From NCBI RefSeq assembly GCF_030929615.1, contig NZ_JAVFVU010000003.1, positions 248,001 to 312,000 on the forward strand: a DNA stretch of 64,000 bases, given 5' to 3'. How positions within the stretch are numbered: position 1 is the stretch's first letter; every line of letters begins with the position of its first letter. Position numbers and translations under genes: made by a program. Below are positions 8,873 through 18,575 of the stretch, in pieces. This DNA is from Dyadobacter sp. LHD-138. Its GTDB lineage: Bacteria; Bacteroidota; Bacteroidia; Cytophagales; Spirosomataceae. The notes beneath the pieces were generated by a model. It did not search any database. It was not told where the DNA came from and saw nothing but the letters and a program-made list of their open reading frames with translations.

Positions 8873-10351
8873 ATGTTAAGAAAAATATATTTTCCTCTTT
8901 TGTTTTTAGCAGGTCTGCTAATTTCATGCAACGATGGTTTTGAAGAACTCAATACGGATCCAAACCGTCCGAAAGAAATTACCCCGGGTGTTATGCTGGG
9001 GCAATTACAATATAAAATCATTAACAGCACCGTTAACGCCAGCCGCAATTTTACGCATGAGCTCATGCAGGTAGATGCACCCAGGGCCAGTGCCGGTGGT
9101 GGTGGATTACACCGTTACCTTGTCAATCCAGGTACAGGTGTCTGGACTAATTTTTATACTTATCTAAGTGACATTCAAGATATTTATGTCATTGCAGACA
9201 AGCTGAATGAAAATAATTACAAGGCTATTTCATTGATCTATAAAAGCTGGAGTTACTCAATTCTTACAGATCTTTACGGCGATGTACCTTATTCTCAGGC
9301 AACAAAAGCATTGGAAGGAAACTTTAAACCAACTTTTGACAAGCAAAAGGATATTTACATTCAAATCCTGAAAGATCTTCAAACGGCAAATAACCTGCTG
9401 GATGATACCAAAGCATTGACTTACGGTGGAGACATGTTGTATCATGCCAATGCACTTTCAGGCGCGAAAAACCATGGCATTTTGAAGTGGAAAAAGTTTT
9501 GTAATTCTTTGCGTTTAAGGTTATTGCTCCGCTTATCAAAAAAAGAAGGTGAAATAAATGTGAAGGAACAAATCACTTCCATTTTAGCAGACCCAACCAA
9601 CAATCCGGTTTTTACGATAAACAGCGACGAAGCCATTTTCAGATATCCGGGTACCTTTCCGTTTTTTAATCCATTTTACAATGCAAGACAAGTAGACTGG
9701 CGCGATGGAAATTATTTTACCAAATTCTTTATGGATAAGATGAATCTGACCAATGATCCAAGAAGAGCAGTCTGGAGTACGCAGGTCAAATCTGACACCG
9801 AAGCTATATACAGAGGCATTGAAAGTGGTTATCCAACAACACTTGAATATGCAGTGGGCGCCAATTCAAGTTATGCTGACGGACTGAAAACATTGCCTCA
9901 GCTTGGCGTAATGATGACTTTGGCAGAGGTTGAATTTATCAAGGCAGAGCTGGCTTTGAAAGGATTCAACACCGGCTCGACACCGGGGCAGCATTACGAA
10001 TCGGGCATTGCGGCATCGATGACGCAATGGGGAGCAAACGTACCAGCTGGTTTTGCAAAGCAACCAGGCCTACTGTTTGACGCAAATGCAACGGAAGAAA
10101 AACAATTGGAACAAATTATGCTTCAAAAGTACTACGCCTATTTCTTTGTCGATTACCAGTCCTGGTTTGAAAAGAGACGAACTGGCTTTCCCGTTTTGCC
10201 GCGTGGATCAGGAATTCCGGTAGAGAATATTTTTCCGTCACGCGTTCCATATCCTACTTATCTTCAATCACTTAATCCTGAGGCATTGAAAACTGCTATT
10301 GCCTCCATGGGAGGCGATAATAGTAACATTAAAGTTTGGTGGGAGAAGTAA
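8873..10351 (+). CDS. SusD/RagB-family surface lipoprotein
   Basis: 492 aa. Lipoprotein signal with lipobox LLISC (Cys about residue 19), followed by DGFEELNTDPNRPKEITPGVMLGQLQY. This N-terminal block is typical of the SusD-like_2 group (PF12771), which binds ligand at the cell surface as a lid on SusC. TPR-like helices follow, including the YADGLKTLPQLGVMMTLAEVEFIKAELALKG block. Its gene starts 11 bp after the SusC stop; a GDPD gene follows 40 bp later. Confidence 0.93.
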   Translation: MLRKIYFPLLFLAGLLISCNDGFEELNTDPNRPKEITPGVMLGQLQYKIINSTVNASRNFTHELMQVDAPRASAGGGGLHRYLVNPGTGVWTNFYTYLSDIQDIYVIADKLNENNYKAISLIYKSWSYSILTDLYGDVPYSQATKALEGNFKPTFDKQKDIYIQILKDLQTANNLLDDTKALTYGGDMLYHANALSGAKNHGILKWKKFCNSLRLRLLLRLSKKEGEINVKEQITSILADPTNNPVFTINSDEAIFRYPGTFPFFNPFYNARQVDWRDGNYFTKFFMDKMNLTNDPRRAVWSTQVKSDTEAIYRGIESGYPTTLEYAVGANSSYADGLKTLPQLGVMMTLAEVEFIKAELALKGFNTGSTPGQHYESGIAASMTQWGANVPAGFAKQPGLLFDANATEEKQLEQIMLQKYYAYFFVDYQSWFEKRRTGFPVLPRGSGIPVENIFPSRVPYPTYLQSLNPEALKTAIASMGGDNSNIKVWWEK

Positions 10352-10391
10352 ATATTTGGAAATTGATTGAAGGAAAATTTAAAAATGGGAA

Positions 10392-11255
10392 ATGAAAAAT
10401 AATATAGTAGCGCATTGGTACTTAGGAATTTTATTTCTGTGTGTATCCATGGTAAGTAACGCGTATGCACAAAAGTCCAAAATCATCATGCCACAGCGTG
10501 GTTTATGTGCACATCGTGGCGCGATGGAAACGCATCCGGAAAACACATTGCCGGCTTTGCAGGAAGCCGTAACACTGGGAGCGCAAATGATCGAGTTTGA
10601 CATTCAACTCACCAAAAATAGTGTGATGATCGTCATGCACGACGATCATGTTGATCGTACAACCAATGGAAAAGGAAATGTTTCCGATCTTACATATGAA
10701 TATGTACGTTCATTGGATGCCGGTATTAAAAAGTCTGAAAAATTCAAGGGTACGCTAATCCCGACCTTTGAAGAGGTGCTGGAGGTAATGCCTCAGAATG
10801 TCTGGCTTAACTGTCATCTAAAAGGCGACGAAGCGGTTGGTAAAGCTGCTGCGCTTATGCTTAAAAAGTCGGGGCGATTACACCAGGCTTTTCTGACTTG
10901 TTCCGAAAAAGCTGCCGTAGCTGCAAAAAAACAAGTGCCGGAAATTCTGATCTGCAATGGTGAAAACAGTTACCGCCGAAATACAGTTAAATATGTGGCA
11001 GAAACGATCAAGATGAAGGCGGAATTTATCCAGCTGCTACGCCCGGAATCTGTGGAAGACCGTAAACCGTTAATAGCGTCATTGAAGGACAATAAGATCA
11101 AAATCAATTTTTTCTTTGCCGAAACAGCTGAGGAACTTGCGGGATTATTCGATCAGGGTGTGGATTTTGTATTGGTTAACAATGTGGGTGCACTTCTTCC
11201 GGAAACTGAAAAACTTGGTATAAAAACCTGGAAACCTACTTATAGAAATAGGTGA
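10392..11255 (+). CDS. glycerophosphodiester phosphodiesterase family protein, exported
   Basis: 287 aa. Signal peptide about residues 1-24 (SMVSNAYAQ). The GDPD core is present: AHRGAMETHPENT near residue 38 (HRG plus ENT), EFDIQLTKNSVMIVMHDD (metal-binding Glu/Asp and general-acid His) and TTNGKGNVSDLT. The predicted reaction is hydrolysis of glycerophosphodiesters to glycerol 3-phosphate and an alcohol in the periplasm or at the surface. Between a SusC/SusD pair and an alkaline-phosphatase-superfamily phosphodiesterase, it probably processes the imported phosphodiester. Confidence 0.9.
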   Translation: MKNNIVAHWYLGILFLCVSMVSNAYAQKSKIIMPQRGLCAHRGAMETHPENTLPALQEAVTLGAQMIEFDIQLTKNSVMIVMHDDHVDRTTNGKGNVSDLTYEYVRSLDAGIKKSEKFKGTLIPTFEEVLEVMPQNVWLNCHLKGDEAVGKAAALMLKKSGRLHQAFLTCSEKAAVAAKKQVPEILICNGENSYRRNTVKYVAETIKMKAEFIQLLRPESVEDRKPLIASLKDNKIKINFFFAETAEELAGLFDQGVDFVLVNNVGALLPETEKLGIKTWKPTYRNR

Positions 11256-11286
11256 TAGAAGGTTCACATTTAGACGAAATATTGAA

Positions 11287-12828
11287 ATGAAAAAATACTT
11301 TTTTAAATCACTGGCAAACTTTTGCTCAATTCTTGTCGCCTTAGCATTGGTATACCCTGACGCGTACGGGCAGACAAATAAGTCAGCTAAAAATAAAACG
11401 CTGATATTCTTTTTTGACGGCCTGAGACCAGACTACATCACGGCCGAACTGATGCCAAACTTGTATGCTTTTAAACAAAAAGCTTCGGTTGGCATGCATC
11501 ATCACAGTGTTTTCCCTACGGTAACAAGGGTCAATTCAGCATCGTATGCAACGGGTTCTTACCCTGGCACACACGGACTGCTAGGCAACGCGATTTATTT
11601 TCCGGCTGTGAATAAATCCAAGGCGATCGGAACAACTTATGAGGATTTGATGAAAGTGCAGGAATCGGAATCCAACCAGCTGCTTACTGCTGTCTCATTG
11701 GGAGAAGTTTTACAATCAGCAGGTGAAAAAATGATGGTTTTTAGTTCGGGAACTACTGGACAGGCATTTTTACAAAACCATAAAGTAGGAAACGGAGCTA
11801 TTGTCAACCCCGAACTTATACTTCCGGAATCTTTCAAGTCGCAGGTGCTAACGGAAATTGGTGATGTTCCTCAAAAAGGGGAGAATGGCTATGGCAAACA
11901 CAAATGGGTTATTGATGCGCTGCTAAAATATGGTTTAAAAAATGATGGTCCGCTGGTAAGTGCAGTCTGGCTTTCCGATCCCGACGGTTCTGCTCACCGG
12001 TATGGCATCGGATCAAAACAAGCGATTTCAGCTTTAGCATTTGTGGATCAGCAGTTTGGTCGGGTGCTGGATTCTTTGCAGACCAGGGGACTAACCACTG
12101 TTTTTAATATTATCATCTCAACCGACCATGGTTTTGTTACCCATACAGGCAAACAAAACCTGACCGATTTTTTGATCAGCCAAGGCCTGAAAAAAGACAA
12201 AGATTCTGATGATGTGGTCATTGCTGAGGGTGCTGTGTATGTCAAAGACCACAATGCAGAAAATATTAAAAAAATTGTTTCTGCATTGCATAAAGAAAAC
12301 TGGGTCGGCGCAGTCTTTACCAAACCCAAGAAAAAAGGTAGTATGCAGGGTTGGGTGTATGGAACGCTTTCATTTGAGGCCATTCATTATAATCATCCCA
12401 GGCGGTCGGGAGACATTCTTGTAGCGCCAAACTGGAACGATGAGATCAACGACAAAGAATACCCAGGAACGGATTTTTCAAGAGGGGTAGCGGGGCACGG
12501 CGGATCCAGTCCTTACGAGATCAACATTGCTTTAATGGTCTCAGGCCCTGATTTCAAAAGCGGTTACCATGATACCTTGCCAACCTCGAATGTTGATATC
12601 ACGCCTACCCTTCTTGGGATCTATGGCTTACCTGTTCCCACGCAAATGGATGGCAGAATTATGTCTGAATTCTTAAAAAAGACATCAGAGCCGGCAAGGA
12701 AATCCAGGAAGGAAACGATTGTGACAGAAGTAAAATATCCATGGGGCACGTATAAACTTTCATTGGATATGTCAATTTTGGATCAATACCGGTATTTCAA
12801 TTTCAGTAAGGTGGAAAGGATCCAATAG
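11287..12828 (+). CDS. alkaline phosphatase superfamily phosphodiesterase/nucleotide pyrophosphatase, exported
   Basis: 513 aa. Signal peptide about residues 1-29 (ending DAYGQ). Type I phosphodiesterase/nucleotide pyrophosphatase (PF01663) features: FFFDGLRPDY (first metal Asp), FPTVTRVNSASYATGSYPGTHG (nucleophile Thr in the PTVTR context), WLSDPDGSAHRYG (metal Asp and His), STDHGF (metal Asp-His) and GVAGHGGSSPYE (last His). The family hydrolyses phosphodiester or pyrophosphate bonds. It is the last gene of the SusC-SusD-GDPD operon, with 31 bp to the GDPD stop, and is followed by a strong terminator. Confidence 0.9.
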   Translation: MKKYFFKSLANFCSILVALALVYPDAYGQTNKSAKNKTLIFFFDGLRPDYITAELMPNLYAFKQKASVGMHHHSVFPTVTRVNSASYATGSYPGTHGLLGNAIYFPAVNKSKAIGTTYEDLMKVQESESNQLLTAVSLGEVLQSAGEKMMVFSSGTTGQAFLQNHKVGNGAIVNPELILPESFKSQVLTEIGDVPQKGENGYGKHKWVIDALLKYGLKNDGPLVSAVWLSDPDGSAHRYGIGSKQAISALAFVDQQFGRVLDSLQTRGLTTVFNIIISTDHGFVTHTGKQNLTDFLISQGLKKDKDSDDVVIAEGAVYVKDHNAENIKKIVSALHKENWVGAVFTKPKKKGSMQGWVYGTLSFEAIHYNHPRRSGDILVAPNWNDEINDKEYPGTDFSRGVAGHGGSSPYEINIALMVSGPDFKSGYHDTLPTSNVDITPTLLGIYGLPVPTQMDGRIMSEFLKKTSEPARKSRKETIVTEVKYPWGTYKLSLDMSILDQYRYFNFSKVERIQ

Positions 12829-12840
12829 TGGTTAGTTTTT

Positions 12841-12872
12841 AGTTTCCTGTCCGCTAAGCCGGTCAGGAAACT
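12841..12872 (+). terminator. intrinsic terminator of the SusC-SusD-phosphodiesterase operon
   Basis: A 13-bp stem with one T-T mismatch: arms AGTTTCCTGTCCG (12841-12853) and CGGTCAGGAAACT (12860-12872), loop CTAAGC. It begins 12 bp after the last stop codon and is followed by the T-rich CTTTCTTCTC. Confidence 0.8.
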
Positions 12873-12925
12873 CTTTCTTCTCGCTGGATAAAACCGGATT
12901 AATTCAAATTTACCTTTTCATGGAC

Positions 12926-12965
12926 ATGCTAACTTGAAATATTCTAATGAATTTCAAGTTAGCAT
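12926..12965. repeat. 15-bp perfect inverted repeat between convergent genes
   Basis: Arms ATGCTAACTTGAAAT (12926-12940) and ATTTCAAGTTAGCAT (12951-12965) with a 10-nt loop. It lies between the plus-strand phosphodiesterase and the minus-strand DUF1501 gene. No T-run on either side; it may back up termination or be an operator-like dyad. Confidence 0.6.
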
Positions 12966-13098
12966 CAAAACACCAGCGGTTGAAACGATCACTTTGATTC
13001 AACTAGCCTTTTCAGTTCGGCTTTTGCTTAAAATTCAAATGAAAAATAAATCCTAAACAACTTCAATAATTAAAGCACTCCATTTATTTTCCGGCGGT

Positions 13099-14556
13099 TC
13101 AGCTGATAATATCTCTTACCACTTTTCCGGCAACGTCTGTAAGCCGGAATCTTCTGCCCAAATGTTTAAAAATTAATTTCTCATGGTCCAGACCCAATTG
13201 GTTCAAAACTGTGGCATGAAAGTCATGAACGTGAACAGGATTCCTGATGATATTATATCCGAACTCATCGGTTTCTCCATAAACAATCCCTGGCTTGATA
13301 CCGCCGCCAGCCATCCATATACTAAAACAACGCGGATGATGATCTCTTCCGTAATTATCTTTTGTGACTGGTCCCTGGCTAAAATTGGTACGGCCAAATT
13401 CACCACCCCAGATCACCAGCGTTTCATCCAGCAAACCTCTCTGTTTCAAATCTGTGACCAGTGCAGCGGAAGCTTGATCCACGTCTTTTGCCTGCCAGGA
13501 AATATCCCGCGGCAAGTCGGCATGCTGATCCCAGCCCTGATGATACAACTGTACAAAACGCACACCGTTCTCAGACAATTTTCGGGCAAGTAAACAATTA
13601 GCGGCAAAAGTACCGGGAACCATACATTCCGTACCATAGAGCTTGATGATATCATCTGGCTCTTCCGAAATATTCAGCGTTTCAGGAACGGCAGTCTGCA
13701 TGCGGTAAGCCATTTCATACTGTCTGATTTTGCTGTTGATCTCAGGATCGCCGAGTTCTTCGTACGCCAGCTCGTTGAGTGTCGAAAGTTTATCAAGCAT
13801 TTTACGACGGTCCGCTTTGTTCATTCCGTCAGGATCTTTGAGATACAAAACCGGATCCTCGCCTTTACTGAATTGAACACCCTGGTGAATGGAATCCAGA
13901 AAACCATTGGACCAGAGTTTTGAGTAAACCCCTTGCGCGTTGCCTCTCCCTCTGGAAATCAGCACGGTGAATGCAGGCAGATTTTTGTTTTCACTACCCA
14001 GGCCATAACTCAGCCACGCTCCCATACTCGGTCGGTTTCCTTGTTGCGACCCGGTTTGAAAAAAAGTGATCGCCGGATCATGATTGATCGCTTCCGTATG
14101 CATTGATCGGATGATGCAAAGATCATCCACAATTTTGGCCGTGTGCGGAAACAGGTCGCTTATCCAAGCACGCGATTCGCCATATTGTTGAAAATTGGTG
14201 AAGGACCCGACCAGCGGTAAATTGGCCTGCAGCGCAGTAAAACCAGTCAGACGCTGCCCGCCGCGAACGGAAGGCGGCAAATTCTGCCCTGCCATTTCTC
14301 GGAGTTTGGGTTTATAATCAAATGATTCGAGTTGCGAGGGTGCACCGTTTTGAAATAGATAAATAACCCTTTTTGCTTTCGGTGCAAAGCTGGGAATTCC
14401 AGGCGTAAAACCAGTTTCATCCGTCGTTCCCCCATCTTTGAAGAGATCCGGAATAAGCAACGAGCCCAAAGCCACACTTCCGATTCCCAGGCTTAGTTTC
14501 GACAAAAATCTTCTTCTGTTGAAGCTCAGATAATGTTCAAGTATCTCTTTTTCCAT
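13099..14556 (-). CDS. DUF1501 domain protein with Tat signal
   Basis: 485 aa. The twin-arginine signal NRRRFLSKLSLGIGSVALGSLL begins near residue 14. Family blocks follow: GAPSQLESFDYKP, the HTEAINHDPAITF region, FVQLYHQGWDQH and VIWGGEFGRTNFSQG with GRDHHPRCFSIWMAGGG. The fold is alkaline-phosphatase-like and the family is abundant in Planctomycetes, where it is paired with DUF1549/DUF1553 proteins exactly as here; activity is not firmly known. The gene starts 5 bp after the DUF1553 gene stop, so the two are cotranscribed. Export through Tat implies it is folded with metal in the cytoplasm (inference). Confidence 0.9.
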   Translation of the reverse strand: MEKEILEHYLSFNRRRFLSKLSLGIGSVALGSLLIPDLFKDGGTTDETGFTPGIPSFAPKAKRVIYLFQNGAPSQLESFDYKPKLREMAGQNLPPSVRGGQRLTGFTALQANLPLVGSFTNFQQYGESRAWISDLFPHTAKIVDDLCIIRSMHTEAINHDPAITFFQTGSQQGNRPSMGAWLSYGLGSENKNLPAFTVLISRGRGNAQGVYSKLWSNGFLDSIHQGVQFSKGEDPVLYLKDPDGMNKADRRKMLDKLSTLNELAYEELGDPEINSKIRQYEMAYRMQTAVPETLNISEEPDDIIKLYGTECMVPGTFAANCLLARKLSENGVRFVQLYHQGWDQHADLPRDISWQAKDVDQASAALVTDLKQRGLLDETLVIWGGEFGRTNFSQGPVTKDNYGRDHHPRCFSIWMAGGGIKPGIVYGETDEFGYNIIRNPVHVHDFHATVLNQLGLDHEKLIFKHLGRRFRLTDVAGKVVRDIIS

Positions 14557-14561
14557 AACGC

Positions 14562-16901
14562 TCAGGATTTTGTAATGGCTTCTTCCAAATTATAAATCGT
14601 AGATACAACCCGCATCATTACCGCCAGCATTTTACGGTCCACTTTCGAGGATACAGGATATTCCCCCACCGAAAGCAGTCGGTTCGCATTTTGGCCGGTC
14701 ATTGTTTTAAGTTCTTCCATATAATAAGTTGTAAGCACCGCAATCTCTTTGTCTGTCGGTTTGCGGCAAACGATCAGCCGAAAGGCTTTGATTAGTTTTT
14801 CCTTTGCCTCCGTTTTTTCATGTAAAAGTCTGTCACTTAATACTCTGGATGCCTCCAAAACAGTTGGATCGTTCAGCATCACAAGCGCTTGCAATGGTGT
14901 GTTGGTCTTTAACCGGTTTACTTCACAAAGATCACGGTTGCTTGCATCAAAAATACTCATCGAGGGCGGAGGCACCGTTCGTTTTACGAAAGTATACATT
15001 CCTCTGCGATAAAGACTTTGGCCGTGGTCCTGCTGGTAAACTGACAAAAGCCCATCGCCGCCAGCCGTTGCGCCTTCCCATAAGCCCTCGGGCTGGTATG
15101 GCTTTACGCTTGGACCGCCAATGGTTTTAATGAGTAGTCCACTGCTCGATAAGACCATATCTTTCACAAATTCGGCCTGGATGCGGTAACGCGGGGCCCG
15201 GGCCAAATAAATATTTTCAGGATCCGCATTCCGTTTTTCTTTGCTCACCACGACTGATTGCCGGTAAGTTGCCGATGTAACGATTTGTCTGACAAGTCGC
15301 TTTATGTCCCAACTGTGTTCCATAAAGTCAACTGAAAGCCAGTCCAGCAGTTCCGGATGTGTGGGAAGCTCGCCCTGCATGCCAAAATCCCCGGCCGTTT
15401 TTACAATGCCTCGACCAAAAAATTCCTGCCAGATCCTGTTCACAAAAACACGTGCGGTCAGCGGATTTTGTTTATCAAAAAGCCATTGCGCAAGACCAAG
15501 CCTATTTTTGGGAAATTTCGCGCTGAATGGTAAAATAGATTTCGGCGTTCCGGCCTGTACTTCGGCTCCATAGGAGTTGAAAATACCCCGTTGCAGAATA
15601 TAAGTTTTCCTGACCGAATCAAGGTCACCCATCACCGAGACAATCAATCTACTGGTATCCTGCTTGTTAACAAAACTAAGAATGCTCTTCACATCTTCAT
15701 TGCTGATTTCCATCATCGGTTTTTTGGCGTAAGCCTCAGGCTTGCCGACCGACGGATCAATGGCGGTATAAGTCGGTCGCATTTCATTCACATTATTGAA
15801 AAACGAAAACAACTGATAGTATTCCTTCTGCGAAAACGGATCGTATTTATGGTCATGGCAATGCGCACATTCCATCGTAACACCGAGCATGGCTTTGCCA
15901 AATGTATCGCTGCGGTCTGTTACGTAAGTGATGCGGTATTCTTCCTCATCGACGGCTCCTTCTTCGGTTATTTTGTGATTTCGGTTGAAGCCAGTCGCAA
16001 GCAGTTGTTCCTTGGTCGCATTCGGAATCAAATCGCCAGCGAGCTGCCAGGTGATAAAATCTTTGTAAGAGATATTTTTATTGAAAGCATTAATCACCCA
16101 ATCGCGCCACGGCCACTGCGTGCGAAAGTTATCCATCTGATAACCATACGAATCAGAATAGCGGGCCACATCAAGCCATGGCAACGCCATCCGTTCACCA
16201 TATTGGGGCATCTTCAGCAACCGATCCACTAATTTTTCATAAGCATCCGGACTTTTATCTGCCAGAAAAGAATCCATCATTTCCAAGGTTGGCGGCAGGC
16301 CAGTTAAATCAAGACTAACTCTCTTCAAAAGTCTTTCCTTGTCTGCCTCTACATTTGGCTTCAATCCGAGCTGCTCCTGTTTAGCCAGGATAAAATGATC
16401 GATTTCGTTTTTTGGCCATTCCTTTTCTTTCACGTCTGGCACGGTCTGCTTTTCCGGTGTGACAAAAGCCCAGTGTTTCTCGTATTTCGCACCTTGTTTT
16501 ATCCATTTTTCAATCAAACTGATCTCCCGTTCCGTAAGACGCAAATTCGAGGATTTCGGTGGCATTATCTTGTTTGTATCCTGTGTAGCAATGCGGAGAA
16601 AAACTTCGGATAATTGTGGTTTTCCCGGGACAAGCGCATGCGCAGAAGGATGCTCGGCCAGCGCTTTGTAGGCATTTTCTGCAATGTCCAGCCGTAAACC
16701 AGCTTCCCTTTTATTAGCATCGGGACCATGACAGGTCATACATTTGTCCGAGAGGATTGGGCGGATGTCGAAATTGTAGCTGACTTTGTCCGGAATATGC
16801 CCTGTCGCAGAATCGCCGGAATTGCTTCCACAACCGAAAAACAAGGTCATACAAAGCAATATGGCAAGAAACCAAAAAACTTTGCTCAATATCAGCCCCA
16901 T
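14562..16901 (-). CDS. DUF1549/DUF1553 lipoprotein with c-type haem domain (PSCyt1)
   Basis: The frame opens at 16943, but I place the start at the internal ATG at 16901 because a clean lipoprotein signal follows it (MGLILSKVFWFLAILL, lipobox FFGC); this gives 779 aa. Next is a planctomycete cytochrome-c-like domain with one haem motif CMTCHG and MPPKSS as possible axial Met. DUF1549 follows (WPKNEIDHFILAKQEQLGL onward) and then DUF1553 (NPLTARVFVNRIWQEFFGRGIV). A second CxxCH, CAHCHD, lies inside the DUF1549 region. It is the partner of the DUF1501 protein. The pair is thought to act in degradation of complex, often sulfated, polymers, but the reaction is unproven. Confidence 0.9.
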   Translation of the reverse strand: MGLILSKVFWFLAILLCMTLFFGCGSNSGDSATGHIPDKVSYNFDIRPILSDKCMTCHGPDANKREAGLRLDIAENAYKALAEHPSAHALVPGKPQLSEVFLRIATQDTNKIMPPKSSNLRLTEREISLIEKWIKQGAKYEKHWAFVTPEKQTVPDVKEKEWPKNEIDHFILAKQEQLGLKPNVEADKERLLKRVSLDLTGLPPTLEMMDSFLADKSPDAYEKLVDRLLKMPQYGERMALPWLDVARYSDSYGYQMDNFRTQWPWRDWVINAFNKNISYKDFITWQLAGDLIPNATKEQLLATGFNRNHKITEEGAVDEEEYRITYVTDRSDTFGKAMLGVTMECAHCHDHKYDPFSQKEYYQLFSFFNNVNEMRPTYTAIDPSVGKPEAYAKKPMMEISNEDVKSILSFVNKQDTSRLIVSVMGDLDSVRKTYILQRGIFNSYGAEVQAGTPKSILPFSAKFPKNRLGLAQWLFDKQNPLTARVFVNRIWQEFFGRGIVKTAGDFGMQGELPTHPELLDWLSVDFMEHSWDIKRLVRQIVTSATYRQSVVVSKEKRNADPENIYLARAPRYRIQAEFVKDMVLSSSGLLIKTIGGPSVKPYQPEGLWEGATAGGDGLLSVYQQDHGQSLYRRGMYTFVKRTVPPPSMSIFDASNRDLCEVNRLKTNTPLQALVMLNDPTVLEASRVLSDRLLHEKTEAKEKLIKAFRLIVCRKPTDKEIAVLTTYYMEELKTMTGQNANRLLSVGEYPVSSKVDRKMLAVMMRVVSTIYNLEEAITKS

Positions 16902-17018
16902 AGTATTTATCCTACAAACCCTTTCAGTATTAAAGTAAAGCATAATAACACATTTTTTTACTCGTCAAATGCGTGCAGATTTCCTGCACGCGCTGATTTC
17001 TCCTGTCTGAATATCAAC

Positions 17019-18560
17019 TCAATAACCTGGATTCTGTTGAAGGTTACCGATGAGTATTTCACGGTTTGGGATCGGAAAATTCAATTTCTGTTCGCTTACC
17101 ACATAGCTGGTGGCCGGGATATATGACTCACCAGCATGAGCCGATTTTATATATTCACCATTTTTCGTCATTACTTCAATCGCCTTTCCGGTCCTGACAA
17201 GATCAAGCCATCTCTTATTCTCAAATGCAAGTTCAACGCGTCGCTCATGCAAAATGATATCGCGCAAAGAAGCCTGATTGGAAGTCGTAGCTGCTGGTAA
17301 ACCTGCTCTTGAACGAATTTGATTCAAATAAGGAAGGGCCTCCGAGGATTTATTCTGTTCATTCAACGCTTCGGCCATGGCAAGCAAAGCGTCTGCATAA
17401 CGATAGATTGGAAAATTATCGTCCGTGTTTTGTTCCAATGCGTGCGGATGCAGATATTTTTTTATAAACGGATAAGCACGTTTTCCGGCAGGCACTTTAT
17501 AGCCGATCGGGCTTTTTACCACCTCGATCACCATGTCACCAACAACGCCGGTTCCTTCTGCGACAGCGATGGAAGCTTCCAGACGCTTGTCGCCTGGTTC
17601 ATAGGTTCCGATCATCTCGAACGTAGGTGTATTCCATCCTCCGCCTTGACGGTTCTGCGAAGTGATACCGGTAATGATCTTCACATCTGACGAAAGTGGC
17701 AGAAAAGGGTAAAGAAAATCACTGTTCTGGCCCTGGTTCCCTTGCTGATATTGTATTTCAAAAATCGATTCAGCGCTGTTTTTATTTCCCAAAGCAAAAA
17801 CAGAAGCATAATCCGGCAGTAAAGCATAACCCATCTGTAGGACACTTTTGAGCTCCGTTTCTGCACCGGCAAAATTCTTTTGAGTTAAATAAACATCAGC
17901 CAGCAGCATCCTGGCCGCCCCTTGCGTCGCTCTTCCGGTTTGTGGAAAAGTGGGCGCAGGCAACTTGCTGATCGCATCTTTCAGGTCATCAACGATTACC
18001 TTGTAAACCTCATCGACAGAAGAACGTTGTACATAAGCGTCAGCAGAACCCTGAACGGCTTTCAGATACAAGGGCACACCGCCAAAATATCTGACCAGAT
18101 CAAAGTAAAAAAGCGCACGTAAAAACTTCGCCTGCCCCGTTAACCTGTTGGCCGCCTGCTGGCTCAAACCTGCCGGAACCACGTAATCCAGGATGTTGTT
18201 TGCCCGCGCAATGCCCACGTAAGCGCTGTTATATTTGTCTGCAACGAGGCCGCTTACACTGCGGTCGATGAAAAAATCAGCATCCTCCCGTTCAATATAC
18301 TGACCGCCACGGTTTGTGTTATTGAATTCCAAATGGGTGTTATCCGAACGCATCTCACCCATTGTCCATGAGGCTATTGAGCCTTTTGCCGCCCGAACAG
18401 CCGCATATGCACCCACCAGCGCCTGATCGAACTGAGCTTCGGTTTCGTAAAAATTACCTGATGTGACCGAACTTTCAGGTACGCGGTTCAAGAATTCATC
18501 CGAACAGGACCCAAGAAAAAATGCGGTAAAGGCGAGAATGTATATTGTCTTTTGCATCAT
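17019..18560 (-). CDS. SusD/RagB-family lipoprotein
   Basis: 513 aa. Lipobox FFLGSC (Cys near residue 19), then SDEFLNRVPESSVTSGNFYETEAQFDQALVGAYAAVR, the typical SusD N-terminal block. RPF-like TPR region: LRALFYFDLVRYFGGVPLYL. The C-terminal block ILHERRVELAFENKRWLDLVRTGKA is diagnostic for RagB/SusD (PF07980/PF14322). It starts 15 bp after the SusC stop and partners it. The next gene downstream is the DUF1553 lipoprotein. Confidence 0.95.
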   Translation of the reverse strand: MMQKTIYILAFTAFFLGSCSDEFLNRVPESSVTSGNFYETEAQFDQALVGAYAAVRAAKGSIASWTMGEMRSDNTHLEFNNTNRGGQYIEREDADFFIDRSVSGLVADKYNSAYVGIARANNILDYVVPAGLSQQAANRLTGQAKFLRALFYFDLVRYFGGVPLYLKAVQGSADAYVQRSSVDEVYKVIVDDLKDAISKLPAPTFPQTGRATQGAARMLLADVYLTQKNFAGAETELKSVLQMGYALLPDYASVFALGNKNSAESIFEIQYQQGNQGQNSDFLYPFLPLSSDVKIITGITSQNRQGGGWNTPTFEMIGTYEPGDKRLEASIAVAEGTGVVGDMVIEVVKSPIGYKVPAGKRAYPFIKKYLHPHALEQNTDDNFPIYRYADALLAMAEALNEQNKSSEALPYLNQIRSRAGLPAATTSNQASLRDIILHERRVELAFENKRWLDLVRTGKAIEVMTKNGEYIKSAHAGESYIPATSYVVSEQKLNFPIPNREILIGNLQQNPGY

Positions 18561-18575
18561 GTCAGATTTTTGAGA

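Noticed and set aside
15591-16232. 213-codon plus-strand frame inside the DUF1549/DUF1553 gene
   Set aside because: Antisense shadow of a clear family member; product rich in His/Arg/Ile as expected for a shadow.
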